64,000 bases of DNA from assembly GCA_035636195.1 (NCBI GenBank), contig DASPZP010000034.1, positions 1 through 64,000 of the forward strand. The letters run 5' to 3'. A program made the translations under genes and the position numbers. Under the pieces are notes generated by a model. It was not told where the DNA came from and searched no databases. It worked only from the letters and a program-made list of their open reading frames with translations. Shown here in pieces: positions 24,782-34,226 of this stretch (positions within the stretch are counted from its first letter, which is position 1; each line of letters opens with the position of its first letter). This DNA is from Anaeromyxobacter_A sp035636195 (lineage in GTDB: Bacteria; Myxococcota; Myxococcia; Myxococcales; Anaeromyxobacteraceae).

Positions 24782-27700
24782 TCAGCTCAGCTCCACGCGC
24801 AGGACGTCGGGTGCATCCGCACGCTGGTGCGCGGCCCACTCTTCCAGCGGGATCGCAGCACCACCGGCGCGGTACGGGTTGTCGACGCGATCGAAGGTCA
24901 GGCGCCGCCCGTTGAGGACGACGACCTGCGGGGAGTACCCGTTCCGGTCGACCTGGTACTCCACCTGCACGCGTCGGCCCAGCACGGACACCTCGGCGCG
25001 CAGTCCCCTCAGCTCGGGCGCGATCACCGGGTCGATCACCACCGCGCTCCCTTCGCGGCGCACGCCCAGCAGGTTGGTCACGACGACCGAAAGGGCAATG
25101 CCTGGACCGCTCGAGTACACCCGCCAGCCGCCATCCAGGGCGACGGTGCCTGCGGCCACCTGCGCGTAGCTCCGCTGGGCCTCGTAGCGATCGCGAAACG
25201 CCGCATCGGAGCTGGAGAAGTAGCAGTTCGCCTGCCGCAGGCTGGCTCGAGGCAAGCGATCGCGGAGCTGGATCGGGTGCGCCAGGGCCAGCGACTGCAA
25301 CAGCCCGCGGGCATCGCCCACGTGCGCCTGCATCTGCGCGTAGCGGAGGTGCGCGTGCATGTACATGACGCCGACCTCGCGCCCGAAGAAGGCGCTGGTC
25401 TCGGCGCGCTGGAACAGGCGCTCGATCCCTCCGCGGTAGGGCAAGGGGCGATCGAACAGGCGCGCGCCATCGGGAGCCCACAGGTGCTCGCGCATGAGGG
25501 CGAGGTGCGCCGCGGCCTCCTCCGGCGTGCACAGGTCCTCCAGGATGGCGTGCATCATGGGCAACAGGCTGTAACGCACACCCGTCTGACGGTCGCGCGG
25601 GTGGAGCAAGGGCTCGGGCGCAGCGCCCGCGGAGAAGACGACGTAGCCCACCAGGACTCCGTCCACCATCAAGTGCTTGCGAAGATCACGCTGGATGCGC
25701 CCGGCCTCCGACTGCAGCGACGTCGCTCGCGCGGCATGCCCGGCGAACTTCATGGCCCTCGCCAGAGTCGTCCATGTCTGATGGTGCAGGATCACCGTCC
25801 AGGCGCTGCACAGCCTGTCGCGCATGGACGGGTCGGCGGGTTGCAGCGAGTCATTCCAGTCCCCGTGGCCGTATGCCGCCAGCGCGGTCCCGGGCACGCG
25901 GCGCCGGCTGATGACGTCGAGCGCACGGTCCACGTGCCCCAGGACCGTCGCCGACGATCTCGTGCGACCCGGGGCGCAGTGGAAGGGCACCTGCGCATCG
26001 AGCAGGGACGTATCGCCCGTGCTCAGCACATGGCGCGCCGCGGCGAGCAGCGGCCAGAAGACGATGTCGCCATGCGAGTCCCGCGCCCGCTGCTCCCGCT
26101 CGCGCTCGATGAACTGAAACCACTGCGGCCAGTCGCCATCCTCGTTCTGTGCGGCGAACACGCGCAGCAGGAGATCGCGCGCGGCTTCGGGGCAGTCCAG
26201 CGCGAGCAACATCTCCAGCGGACCCTGGCACACATCGCGGGTGCCCCAGCCCCCACCGGAATACTGCTCGAGCCCGCGCGGGGTGAGGTAGTGCACCTGC
26301 GCGTTGTTCAGCCACCACGGGAGCATCTCCGCGAGCCGGCCCACCTCGGCCGGAGCAGCACTCTTCCCGGGTGCGTTCAGCGTGGGCAAGGGCGGGGGCA
26401 ACGATGCGGAGTGCACGTCGGGCAAGAGCCTGCCGAGCAGCTCCAGGCCGAAGGCGGTGCACGCCGCACCTTCCAGGACGAGGAATGGCAGCCCTCGTGT
26501 CTTCCCGTCCGTGAACAGGCGCCCGTCGCCGTGCACGCCGGCCAGGACGGTGTCACCGAGCGGCGCCACCACGAATGCCCCCTCCGGGAAGCGCGCGTGC
26601 AGGTCACTCCCTTCAGGCACCTCGAGGACGACGTCCTTCCCGTTCATGCGCCACACGATGGGCCGGGAAGCATTGCCGTCGTCGCCGGCCAGCGCGACGT
26701 GCAGCGTCGCGAGCCACGGCACGGGCGGACCGTCGAGGACGCGCGCCCGGAGGCTCAGGGCATGCGCGCCGTCCTGCGCGGCGCTGGTGAGCTCGATGGC
26801 GCCGTGGGCGTGTCGGTAGATCCATCGACAGGAGCCGGGCTGCATCTCGAATGCGGAGGGCACCCCGAGGAGCTGCCATCGGCCGTCCACCTGCACGAAG
26901 ACCCGCAAGCCGTGAGAGCGGAACAGCCCCAACCAGCTGTGCGCGGTGGACAGGAAGCGGTTGATGCTGACGTGGCCCTGCGTGACCATGGAGTGGAAGA
27001 CGCCCGACATCCACACCGTGGACGTCAGCGAGGATTCCTCGGGGACCCGTGCCTGGCCGGTCCGGAGGATGTGGCCGTGCGGTCGCTGCGTCCGCGTCTC
27101 CTTGGCGCGCAGCACCACGTGGCCGTGCTCGCCGCAGAAGAAGGACAAGAGCCCGGCGCCGTCGCGCTCCTCGTGCCGCCACGAGGATCGGAAGAGTCGC
27201 CGCAGCTCCGCCTCATCCAGGTCCTGACACTCCAGCAGAGGCGCCATGCTGAAGAGCGTGGAGTCGACGGAACGGCCGCCCCTGCCGGCCCGGCTGGCGG
27301 AAGGCCTCTCGAGAGAACCGGCCCACGACAGCGCCGCGTCCACGGCTGCCAGGTCCTCGGTGGAGGTGGCCCGGGGATGATCGGGTTCCAGGGCGACGAA
27401 GAATCCACCGGCCCAGACGGCACCGGGAGTCAGCGTGACCGCCTCATCCTGAACGGCGGCCATGGCGTGCTCGTGCTGCAGCCGCTGGGTGGGCAGCCCA
27501 TCTCGCACTCCGGCGGGCATGCCGCCCAGCCGCTGAGCGAGGCCGAAGAGCTGCAGGCCGTCGGTGGCGAAGCCGGTGGCTCGCCGCAGGGAGCCGACGA
27601 CCGCCCAGGGGTGCCGCCCGCCCTGCTCGAGGTTCTGCCGCGCAGCCACCACCCAGCCGCAGCGCGCATGCTCCATGGGGCTGAAGTCGATGTAGTGGCT

Positions 27701-28141
27701 GACATAGTGCTCGTTCAGACGCACCGCGCCAGGGCTCGCGAGCGCGAGGTCCTGGCCGTACAGCAGGTCGACGGCTCGCTCCTGAGACGAGCGGTTCTCG
27801 AGCCGTACTTGCCAGCACCAGGCGGCCTCCTGCTCGCCGAGCACGAGGCGCAGCGCGATGCCCATACCCTGCCACTCGCCACGGCTCTGGAACCCACCGC
27901 TGCTGCCCCGGGACGCGCGCGCCCGCAACGGGGACTGTGGCCCGAGCAGGGGCACCGCCTCCACGCCGTTGGCGCGGTGCAACCGCAACCAGACATTGGT
28001 GGGCCCCGGCTCCATGCCATTGCCCATGAAGAGGTTGACCACATCGTCCCGGAACTGGATACGCCGCACACCGCCGTCAGGGTTGAGCTGCAGGCTCAGG
28101 CCCGCCGCATTGACCAGTTGCGTGGGGGCGCCCCTCATCAT
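24782..28141 (-). CDS. GH94-family beta-glucan phosphorylase (1,2-beta-oligoglucan phosphorylase candidate)
   Basis: 1119 aa. N-terminal beta-sandwich (WLRLHRANGVEAVPLLG), a middle region, and an (alpha/alpha)6 barrel with the catalytic Asp in YGHGDWNDSL (about residue 765), the GH94 hallmark. The C-terminal beta domain ends QVEYQVDRNGYSPQVVVLNG. The protein is longer than cellobiose phosphorylases (~800 aa) and close to known 1,2-beta-oligoglucan phosphorylases (~1100 aa). Such enzymes split beta-glucan oligosaccharides with phosphate, giving glucose 1-phosphate. No signal peptide: cytoplasmic. Overlaps the previous gene by 4 nt. The linkage specificity is inferred from length and from GH144/opg genes nearby. 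Confidence 0.82.
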   Translation of the reverse strand: MMRGAPTQLVNAAGLSLQLNPDGGVRRIQFRDDVVNLFMGNGMEPGPTNVWLRLHRANGVEAVPLLGPQSPLRARASRGSSGGFQSRGEWQGMGIALRLVLGEQEAAWCWQVRLENRSSQERAVDLLYGQDLALASPGAVRLNEHYVSHYIDFSPMEHARCGWVVAARQNLEQGGRHPWAVVGSLRRATGFATDGLQLFGLAQRLGGMPAGVRDGLPTQRLQHEHAMAAVQDEAVTLTPGAVWAGGFFVALEPDHPRATSTEDLAAVDAALSWAGSLERPSASRAGRGGRSVDSTLFSMAPLLECQDLDEAELRRLFRSSWRHEERDGAGLLSFFCGEHGHVVLRAKETRTQRPHGHILRTGQARVPEESSLTSTVWMSGVFHSMVTQGHVSINRFLSTAHSWLGLFRSHGLRVFVQVDGRWQLLGVPSAFEMQPGSCRWIYRHAHGAIELTSAAQDGAHALSLRARVLDGPPVPWLATLHVALAGDDGNASRPIVWRMNGKDVVLEVPEGSDLHARFPEGAFVVAPLGDTVLAGVHGDGRLFTDGKTRGLPFLVLEGAACTAFGLELLGRLLPDVHSASLPPPLPTLNAPGKSAAPAEVGRLAEMLPWWLNNAQVHYLTPRGLEQYSGGGWGTRDVCQGPLEMLLALDCPEAARDLLLRVFAAQNEDGDWPQWFQFIEREREQRARDSHGDIVFWPLLAAARHVLSTGDTSLLDAQVPFHCAPGRTRSSATVLGHVDRALDVISRRRVPGTALAAYGHGDWNDSLQPADPSMRDRLCSAWTVILHHQTWTTLARAMKFAGHAARATSLQSEAGRIQRDLRKHLMVDGVLVGYVVFSAGAAPEPLLHPRDRQTGVRYSLLPMMHAILEDLCTPEEAAAHLALMREHLWAPDGARLFDRPLPYRGGIERLFQRAETSAFFGREVGVMYMHAHLRYAQMQAHVGDARGLLQSLALAHPIQLRDRLPRASLRQANCYFSSSDAAFRDRYEAQRSYAQVAAGTVALDGGWRVYSSGPGIALSVVVTNLLGVRREGSAVVIDPVIAPELRGLRAEVSVLGRRVQVEYQVDRNGYSPQVVVLNGRRLTFDRVDNPYRAGGAAIPLEEWAAHQRADAPDVLRVELS

Positions 28142-31100
28142 GGAAGCAGGAGGATCGTTGCGGGCCCGGTCGGCAGGACGAGCTCACGGCCCACCCAGCC
28201 GAGCTCGCGGCCCTGGTGCTGGGCACGCGGCAGCGGCCCCGGCAATGGCCAGGCGAGGCGCACCCCGCCCGCGGGCGGCACCACGCCCCCGGCCAACTCC
28301 AGGACGTGGCCCCCCGCGACGGTCGAGAGGCGGTAGGTCAGCGGACCATGAGGCGTGGACAGGTTCTTCACGGCGACTCCGGCAGCCGCCCATTCCTCGC
28401 TCAGGCCTGCGCCCAGGACCAGCACGTCGTCGTCCTCGCGCTCGTAGGCGAACATGTCGAGCACCGAGCGGAGGTAGTCGGAGGCCACCCAGGCGTGCGG
28501 CATGTCCCCGAGGAAGTGCGGTTCCCGCGCGTCGGCCATCACGACCTCGGCCCACTGGTTCCATCCGTCCGGCCGGCGGAAGCGCAGGAACCACTGCAGC
28601 ATCCCGTTCGCCCGCCGCGGCCTTCCGAGCCGCACCAGCGCACCCACCGTGCGCAGCTCGTAGGGTGTGTAGTCCTTCCATGGGCGCGCGCCAGAGCGGC
28701 GCTGCTCCCCGTCCTCCCAGTACCGGTCGAAGGTGCGCTGCAGGAGCAGCGGTGGGAGCCGCGCCTGGGCGGGATTGAGCGCCGCGGTCGTCGAGGTGGG
28801 GTCGAAATCGCCGCGGTCGGCGGCGCCCGCGACGGTGTCCATGCCGAACCGCGCCGCGGTGGCCTCGACGGAACGCGCCAGATCGTCCTGAAGCTCGTCC
28901 CGCCACTGCGCCCACTCCGCCGCCAGCTGCAGTTGGCCCAGCGCCCGCGCGATGTGGACCGCGTCCTTGTATCCGCGCACCGCCCAGAAGTCGTCCCAGT
29001 AGGAGTAGGCGGGCTTGTCCGAGTAGCCCTCATGGCTGATGGAGGGGGGCAAGAGGCCCCGGAGGTTGGCCGGCTGCGCGGCCCTGAACTCCTCGGTGCG
29101 GGTGCTCCTCCGCAGGCTCTCGAGGTGCGTCACGACGCGCTGCACGACGGCCCAGTGGCGCGCGAGGAAGGCCGCATCCCCGGAATGCTGCCAGACCTCG
29201 GCCACGGCATGCAGGTACTGCCCGTGGCTGTCGTTCTCGGCCACCGGGTCGGCGCCGCGGGCGTCCACGCAGCACGGCACCTTCCCCGAGAGGAACACGT
29301 ACGGGCCGAACCAGTCCACGAAGTCGCGCGCGACGTCGACCTCGCCCATGCGGACCAGGCCGGCCACCATCATCGCGCCGTCGCGAATCCACGAGCGCGC
29401 ATAGGAGCGGGTGCCGGGCTCGAGCGCGGCACCGTCGCGCGACATGAGGATCTGCGCCAATGTCGTCCGCAGCGTGTCGGACACCTGCTGCGACGACGCG
29501 GGCAAGGTGAGCTGCATCCGGTTCAGGCGCGCGCGCCAGCCTTCGGCCACGCGATCGAGGCGCGCGTCGACCGTCTTCGGAGTATGAGGGGGCTGCGGCT
29601 TCATCGCGGCCCCCTCATGTGAGGCTGAGCCGGAAATGAGCGGCGCGGTCCAGGTCACCACGCGCGTCTCGCCTGGCGAGAGCCTCAGCTCCCATTGCAG
29701 CAGGGCCGAGGCCTGGCCCTGCGCATCCGAGAGCTCTCGCAGGGCCGCGGCATCGAGCAAGGCGTGCAGGTCGACCCCCCCGGCCCCGGGCAGCGCGGTG
29801 ACGCGGCTCGGCACCTCGTCGAAGCATGGCCCCACGGCGCCGTTCACGGAGAGCCGAGGCGTCTGCCACTGCAGGCGCTCGATGCGGCGTGCACCTCCGG
29901 GCGTGTTGAGGAACTGCTGCGGGGGGTTCACCTGCCAGGGACGAACGGCCAGCAGGAGCGTGAAGGCGCGTGCCGCGCTGCCCGTGTTCGTCAGCGCGTA
30001 CCGCACCAGAGCTTGCGGCGCCCCCGCCTGCCCTTCGGCCGCTGCCGCGACGTGGAGCGCAAACCCGTCGTGCCGCCAGCGCACCTCCGGCATGGGCAGG
30101 TAGCCGTCCCGAAGGGAGTGGCCGATCTGCACATCGGCCCAGGTCACGAGCTGCCCCCCATCCGTCAGGACGGCGGGCTCCACGCTGAAGCCCCCGCGCC
30201 CGAGCTCCAGCGCCCCATCCTCGCTCAGCAGCGCCGAGCGCTCGCCACCCCCATCCACGCCCACCAGCGTCCAGTAGTTCTGCTCGCCGAGGAACGCGCG
30301 CGGGACGTGTCCGCGCGGCGCGTGCCGGGCGAGCTCGGACAGGGCTGCATTGAGGTCGGGCCACTGCTTGCTGTCGCGCAGCTCCGCCCGAGGCGCCGCT
30401 CGCGACTCCCGCAGGCGGATCCTCAGGTGACGGGCCTCGCTCTCCGGGAGGAAGAGCGCCTCGAACCCGCCCGAGCTCCGCTGCACCCGCCGCAAGAGCC
30501 TCCAGCGCTGGGCGTCCTCCGAGGCGAGCACGTCGTAGCTCTCCGGCCGCGCTGGCCCGGGCCACTGCAACGTGAGCCCGTTGAACTCGCGCGGGCGGCG
30601 ATAGTCGAGATCGAGCGTCCCCGCCTGCCTGCGCACCAGCGGCTCCGGCCAGACCGCAGGGTCGGCTTCGCGCTCCTGCACGCGCACGCGCGACACGCAC
30701 AGCGCCCCCTTGCCCCCCTGGCGCCGTGCCACGACGAGCTCCAGGGTCTCGGTGCGCTCCAGCGTGCGATCCGGGGTGGGCCCCCAGGCGAAGCTGAAAT
30801 GTCGGCTCCGGAAGGTGACGTCGGTCAGGGAGCGCGGCAGCGGGAAGCCCGGCCGGTTCACCCACCAGACGTTGTCGCCGCTCGCGTCCACCAGCTTGAC
30901 CTGGAGGTCGTTGACGGAGCCGCGCCCCTTCAGGCGCAGCTGCAGGGCGAAGGCGGCGGGCCATTGCACGGGGAGGACATGCCTCAGGACCGCATAGCCC
31001 GACACCGAATGGAAGTCGTACTCCAGGCAGACGCTGCCGTCGGCGTCCCGCCGCAGGACAGCGCCGACCTGCTCGGACGCCTGGGCCTGCCAGGCGCCCA

Positions 31101-31188
31101 TGTCGCGAAGATCCAGGACCACGCGCCCGCTCGGCGCAGCCTGCGCGCGGCCCGCCAGCGCAGCCAGGAGCAGGGCGATCCCCTTCAT
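28138..31188 (-). CDS. Secreted six-hairpin glycosidase-like protein with F5/8-type domain
   Basis: 1016 aa from ATG 31188, coupled to the permease by an ATGA overlap. A signal peptide (KGIALLLAALAGRAQA) predicts periplasmic or surface location. The N-terminal half is beta-rich, with a discoidin (F5/8)-like region about residues 190-290 (ESYDVLASEDAQRWRLLRRV, then ARHLRIRLRES). The C-terminal half (about 570-960) has six-hairpin barrel features: RSYARSWIRDGAMM, DSHGQYLHAVAEVWQH, YSYWDDFWAVRGYKDA and PHAWVASDYLRSVL. Candidate acids are Asp in WIRDGA and Glu/Asp in later loops. Probably trims glucan before uptake; exact family not assigned. Confidence 0.78.
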   Translation of the reverse strand: MKGIALLLAALAGRAQAAPSGRVVLDLRDMGAWQAQASEQVGAVLRRDADGSVCLEYDFHSVSGYAVLRHVLPVQWPAAFALQLRLKGRGSVNDLQVKLVDASGDNVWWVNRPGFPLPRSLTDVTFRSRHFSFAWGPTPDRTLERTETLELVVARRQGGKGALCVSRVRVQEREADPAVWPEPLVRRQAGTLDLDYRRPREFNGLTLQWPGPARPESYDVLASEDAQRWRLLRRVQRSSGGFEALFLPESEARHLRIRLRESRAAPRAELRDSKQWPDLNAALSELARHAPRGHVPRAFLGEQNYWTLVGVDGGGERSALLSEDGALELGRGGFSVEPAVLTDGGQLVTWADVQIGHSLRDGYLPMPEVRWRHDGFALHVAAAAEGQAGAPQALVRYALTNTGSAARAFTLLLAVRPWQVNPPQQFLNTPGGARRIERLQWQTPRLSVNGAVGPCFDEVPSRVTALPGAGGVDLHALLDAAALRELSDAQGQASALLQWELRLSPGETRVVTWTAPLISGSASHEGAAMKPQPPHTPKTVDARLDRVAEGWRARLNRMQLTLPASSQQVSDTLRTTLAQILMSRDGAALEPGTRSYARSWIRDGAMMVAGLVRMGEVDVARDFVDWFGPYVFLSGKVPCCVDARGADPVAENDSHGQYLHAVAEVWQHSGDAAFLARHWAVVQRVVTHLESLRRSTRTEEFRAAQPANLRGLLPPSISHEGYSDKPAYSYWDDFWAVRGYKDAVHIARALGQLQLAAEWAQWRDELQDDLARSVEATAARFGMDTVAGAADRGDFDPTSTTAALNPAQARLPPLLLQRTFDRYWEDGEQRRSGARPWKDYTPYELRTVGALVRLGRPRRANGMLQWFLRFRRPDGWNQWAEVVMADAREPHFLGDMPHAWVASDYLRSVLDMFAYEREDDDVLVLGAGLSEEWAAAGVAVKNLSTPHGPLTYRLSTVAGGHVLELAGGVVPPAGGVRLAWPLPGPLPRAQHQGRELGWVGRELVLPTGPATILLLP

Positions 31189-32006
31189 CCCTTCACGCTC
31201 CCCACCAGCAGGCCCTGCATGTAGTAACGCTGCAGGGCCAGGAAGAGCAGCAACACCGGCAGCACCGTGATCACGGCCCCGGCCATCATCAGCTCCACGT
31301 CCTGCACGTGCTCGCGCGAGAGCGCGGCCAGGGCGACCGGAAGCGTCTGCACGTCGTGGTCGGTGAGCACGATGAGGGGCCACATGAAGTCGTTCCACGA
31401 GCCGAGGAAGGTGAGCACCGCCAGCGTCACGACGATGGGCTTGAGCAGTGGCAGCACCACCGAGGCGAAGATGCGCAGCTCGCCCGCGCCGTCGATACGC
31501 GCCGCCTCGAGGAGCTCGTCGGGGATCGTCAGCGCGTACTGCCGCACCAGGTAGATGCCGAAGACGCTCGCCAGCCAAGGTACGAGCGCGCCGGCATAGC
31601 TGTTCACCAGCCCCAGCTCCTTGAGCATCAGGAAGAGAGGCATCATGGTCACCTGCGCGGGGATGACCAGCGCTCCCAGCAGCAGGCGAAAGATGCGCTC
31701 GCGCCCGGCGAACCGCAGCTTGGCGAACGCGTAGCCCGCGCTCAGGTTGAATGCCAAGGACAGCCCGGTGGCGAGCAGCGAGATGAGCAGGCTGTTGGCG
31801 GCCTGCCGGACGATGCCGTGCTCCGCGAACAGGAGCCGATAGTTCGCGAGCGTCGCGGCGCGCGGCAGCATGGGCGGCGGGTAGGTGCTGGCCTCGCCAG
31901 GCGCCATGAGCGACGCGCACACCATCCAGACCAGCGGAAAGAGGGTGAGCCCGGCGGCGAGCGCCAGCGCCAGATTGACCGACAGGAAAGCGATCGGACG
32001 CCTCAT
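31185..32006 (-). CDS. Sugar ABC transporter permease (MalG/UgpE type)
   Basis: 273 aa from ATG 32006. Six membrane helices; the cytoplasmic EAA loop is clear (ELLEAARIDGAGELRIFASVVLPLLKP, about 180-206), where the ATPase would dock. The N-terminal FPLVWMVCASLM and the ending RYYMQGLLVGSVKG are typical of the MalG branch of CUT1 carbohydrate importers. 4-nt overlaps on both sides show tight translational coupling. No ATP-binding subunit is in the window, so a shared MsmK/UgpC-like ATPase elsewhere is expected. Confidence 0.93.
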   Translation of the reverse strand: MRRPIAFLSVNLALALAAGLTLFPLVWMVCASLMAPGEASTYPPPMLPRAATLANYRLLFAEHGIVRQAANSLLISLLATGLSLAFNLSAGYAFAKLRFAGRERIFRLLLGALVIPAQVTMMPLFLMLKELGLVNSYAGALVPWLASVFGIYLVRQYALTIPDELLEAARIDGAGELRIFASVVLPLLKPIVVTLAVLTFLGSWNDFMWPLIVLTDHDVQTLPVALAALSREHVQDVELMMAGAVITVLPVLLLFLALQRYYMQGLLVGSVKG

Positions 32007-32881
32007 GACGACCCCGCACGCCGGGTGACGCGCGCCTGCAACAGCGTGAACCCCAGCATGAACACGAAGAGCACGAACGCCACCGCGGACGCCGAGCCCA
32101 GGCTCCACCACTTGAAGCCATCTTCGTACATCAGGTACAGCACCGTGACCGTGCGCTCGGCCGGTCCGCCCTGCGTCATCACGTAGGGCTCGGCGAAGAT
32201 CTGGAAGTGGCCCGCCATGGTGAGGACGCTCACCATCAGCAGCATGGGCGCCAGCGCAGGCACCGTGATGTGCCGGAACAGCGCGCCCGCCCCAGCGCCA
32301 TCCAGCCGCGCGGCCTCGTACTGATCGCCCGGGATCGCCTGCAGGCCCGCCAGCAGGATGATCATGTTGTAGCCGAAGTTCTTCCACACCGAGAGCAGCA
32401 CGATGGCCGGCATCGCCCAGCGCGGATCACCCAGCCAATCCACCGGACGCAGGCCCAGCCACGCCAGGCCGTAATTGAGCAGGCCGTAGCGGGTGTGCAG
32501 CAGGAAGACCCACACCACCGCCACCGCCGCGAGCGTGGTGACCACCGGCGCGAACAGCGCGGTGCGGTAGAAGCCCTGGAAGCGTGCCAGGCGGGAGTGG
32601 AGCAGCAGCGCCGCTCCCAGTGAGGCGGCGATGGACAGCGGGACGCCGATCACCACGAAGAACAGGGTGTTGAGCAGCGCTCGCCAGAACAGCGGCCGCT
32701 GCAGCAGCTGGAGGTAGTTATCGAGCCCGATGAAGCGCACGTTGCGCAGGTCGGCCAGCCCGTAGATGTCGAAGTCGGTGGCGCTCATGAGCAGGGCGGC
32801 CGAGACCGGCACCACGAAGAATACGGCAATCGCCAGCAGGGCCGGCGCGACGAACAGCCAGCCGGCGCGCGACGGCTTCAT
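32003..32881 (-). CDS. Sugar ABC transporter permease (MalF/UgpA type)
   Basis: 292 aa from ATG 32881, with six helices (first: GWLFVAPALLAIAVFFVVPV). The EAA motif reads QYEAARLDGAGAGALFRHITVPALAP (about 198-223). The C-terminal VMTQGGPAERTVTVLYLMYEDGFK is the typical MalF/UgpA signature. Forms the transmembrane pore with the next gene product. Coupled to the binding-protein gene by ATGA. Confidence 0.93.
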   Translation of the reverse strand: MKPSRAGWLFVAPALLAIAVFFVVPVSAALLMSATDFDIYGLADLRNVRFIGLDNYLQLLQRPLFWRALLNTLFFVVIGVPLSIAASLGAALLLHSRLARFQGFYRTALFAPVVTTLAAVAVVWVFLLHTRYGLLNYGLAWLGLRPVDWLGDPRWAMPAIVLLSVWKNFGYNMIILLAGLQAIPGDQYEAARLDGAGAGALFRHITVPALAPMLLMVSVLTMAGHFQIFAEPYVMTQGGPAERTVTVLYLMYEDGFKWWSLGSASAVAFVLFVFMLGFTLLQARVTRRAGSS

Positions 32882-34167
32882 CCATGCGCCCTTCGGTCGA
32901 GCATCCAGCGGCGCTTCTCGAGGATGCGGTCCGCTCGCGCGTCGAGCTCCTCCGGCACGCCCTTCGCGGTGACATCGCCGCGCACCACCTTCTCCATCAT
33001 CAGCCTCAGCTCGGTGGCGATGCGCTCCCACTCCGGCACCTGCGGCACCGGGCGCACGCGTTCCAGCTGGTCACGGAAGGCCCGCGCATGCGGATCCTGC
33101 GCCAGGCCCGCGTCGGCCCAGGCGGACCGCCGTGCTGGCAGGTTGCCGGTGAGGCGGTAGAATTGCTGCTGCACCTGCGGGCGAGAGAGGAACTCCACCA
33201 GCTTCCAGGCCGCGGCCTTGCGCGGGGAACGCCGGAAGATCGCCAGGCTCGACCCGCCGGCGATGGATGCGCCGGGGCCCGTGGGGCCAGGGAGGGGCGC
33301 CGTCATCCAGGCCGACTGGAGCCCGGGAGGCAGCCGCCTCTTGAACTCGCCGATCTGCCACGGCCCGGAGATGTAGAAGCTGAAGTAGCCGCGGGCAAAC
33401 TCGTTCCAGACGTTGGCGATCTCGTTGTGCGCGATCGGTGGCGCCAGGCGCCGCTCGTACATCGCCAGGTAGAACTGCAGGGTGCGCGCGAAGCCCTGGC
33501 TACGGAAGTTTCCCCGGCGGCCGCCGTCACGCAGCAGCGGCTCGCCCTGTTGCAGCCAGAGCGCCACCATCGGCTCGTACTCGTTCAGCGGCAGCAGCAG
33601 CGCGTAACGCTCGGGCCCCACGCGCTGCTTGATGGCACCGAGCATGCGCATCCATTCGTCCCATTCGCGCGGCGGTGCGGCGTAGCCCGCCTGAGCGAGC
33701 AGGTCACGCCGGTAGAAGAGCACCCGGGTGTCCACGTACCAGGGCACGCCGTATTGCCGCCCCTCCACCAGGTTGGTGTCCACGATGCCGGCGTCGTAGT
33801 CGGCGAGATCGACCTGCCGCGACCCGCGAATCCTCGGGTCCAGGGGCTCCAGCGCGTCCACCGCGACGAATTCGGGGAGCCAGGTGTTGCCCATCTGGGC
33901 GAGGTCCGGCGTGGCATTCCCGGCAAACGCGGTGAGCAGCTTCTCGTGGGCCGCGCTCCAGGGCAGCTGCTCCACCCGGACGCGCAGGCCGCTCTCGCGC
34001 TCGAACGCCTTCAGCAGCTGCGTCGCCACCTCGCCCTCGCGCCCCATGGCCCAGAAGCGCAGCAGGCGGTCATCCTGGCGCACGCAGGCGGTGGCACACA
34101 GGCCGGCGATCGCGCGGAGGAACCCGCGGCGTGACCAGGAGGGCGTATCGCTCGCTGCGCTGCTCAT
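32878..34167 (-). CDS. Extracellular sugar-binding protein (ABC importer), Tat-like lipoprotein signal
   Basis: 429 aa from ATG 34167. The leader has a twin-arginine motif (SRRGFLRA) and a lipobox-like end (LCATAC), suggesting a Tat-exported lipoprotein, uncommon for this family. The mature part is a CUT1 solute-binding protein: LLKAFERESGLRVRVEQLPW, NATPDLAQMGNTW, FFAYISGPW-type strand (FSFYISGPWQIGEF) and PGASIAGGSSLAIF. First gene of the sugar operon; likely ligand is a beta-glucan oligosaccharide given the downstream enzymes. No ribosome site is obvious. Confidence 0.88.
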   Translation of the reverse strand: MSSAASDTPSWSRRGFLRAIAGLCATACVRQDDRLLRFWAMGREGEVATQLLKAFERESGLRVRVEQLPWSAAHEKLLTAFAGNATPDLAQMGNTWLPEFVAVDALEPLDPRIRGSRQVDLADYDAGIVDTNLVEGRQYGVPWYVDTRVLFYRRDLLAQAGYAAPPREWDEWMRMLGAIKQRVGPERYALLLPLNEYEPMVALWLQQGEPLLRDGGRRGNFRSQGFARTLQFYLAMYERRLAPPIAHNEIANVWNEFARGYFSFYISGPWQIGEFKRRLPPGLQSAWMTAPLPGPTGPGASIAGGSSLAIFRRSPRKAAAWKLVEFLSRPQVQQQFYRLTGNLPARRSAWADAGLAQDPHARAFRDQLERVRPVPQVPEWERIATELRLMMEKVVRGDVTAKGVPEELDARADRILEKRRWMLDRRAHG

Positions 34168-34226
34168 ACCCGGAGGAAGTGTGGATTCAGTCGTCCTACC
34201 CGACGAGGGCACGTCGGGCCACGCGA

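Noticed and set aside
24680..28336. A 1218-codon plus-strand frame
   Set aside because: Antisense shadow of the GH94 and neighbouring genes, which show catalytic motifs and operon overlaps.
31189..32121. N-terminal extension of the secreted glycosidase-like protein up to 32121
   Set aside because: The extension is antisense-like Arg-rich sequence over the permease gene; the ATG at 31188 with a signal peptide and ATGA overlap is far better.
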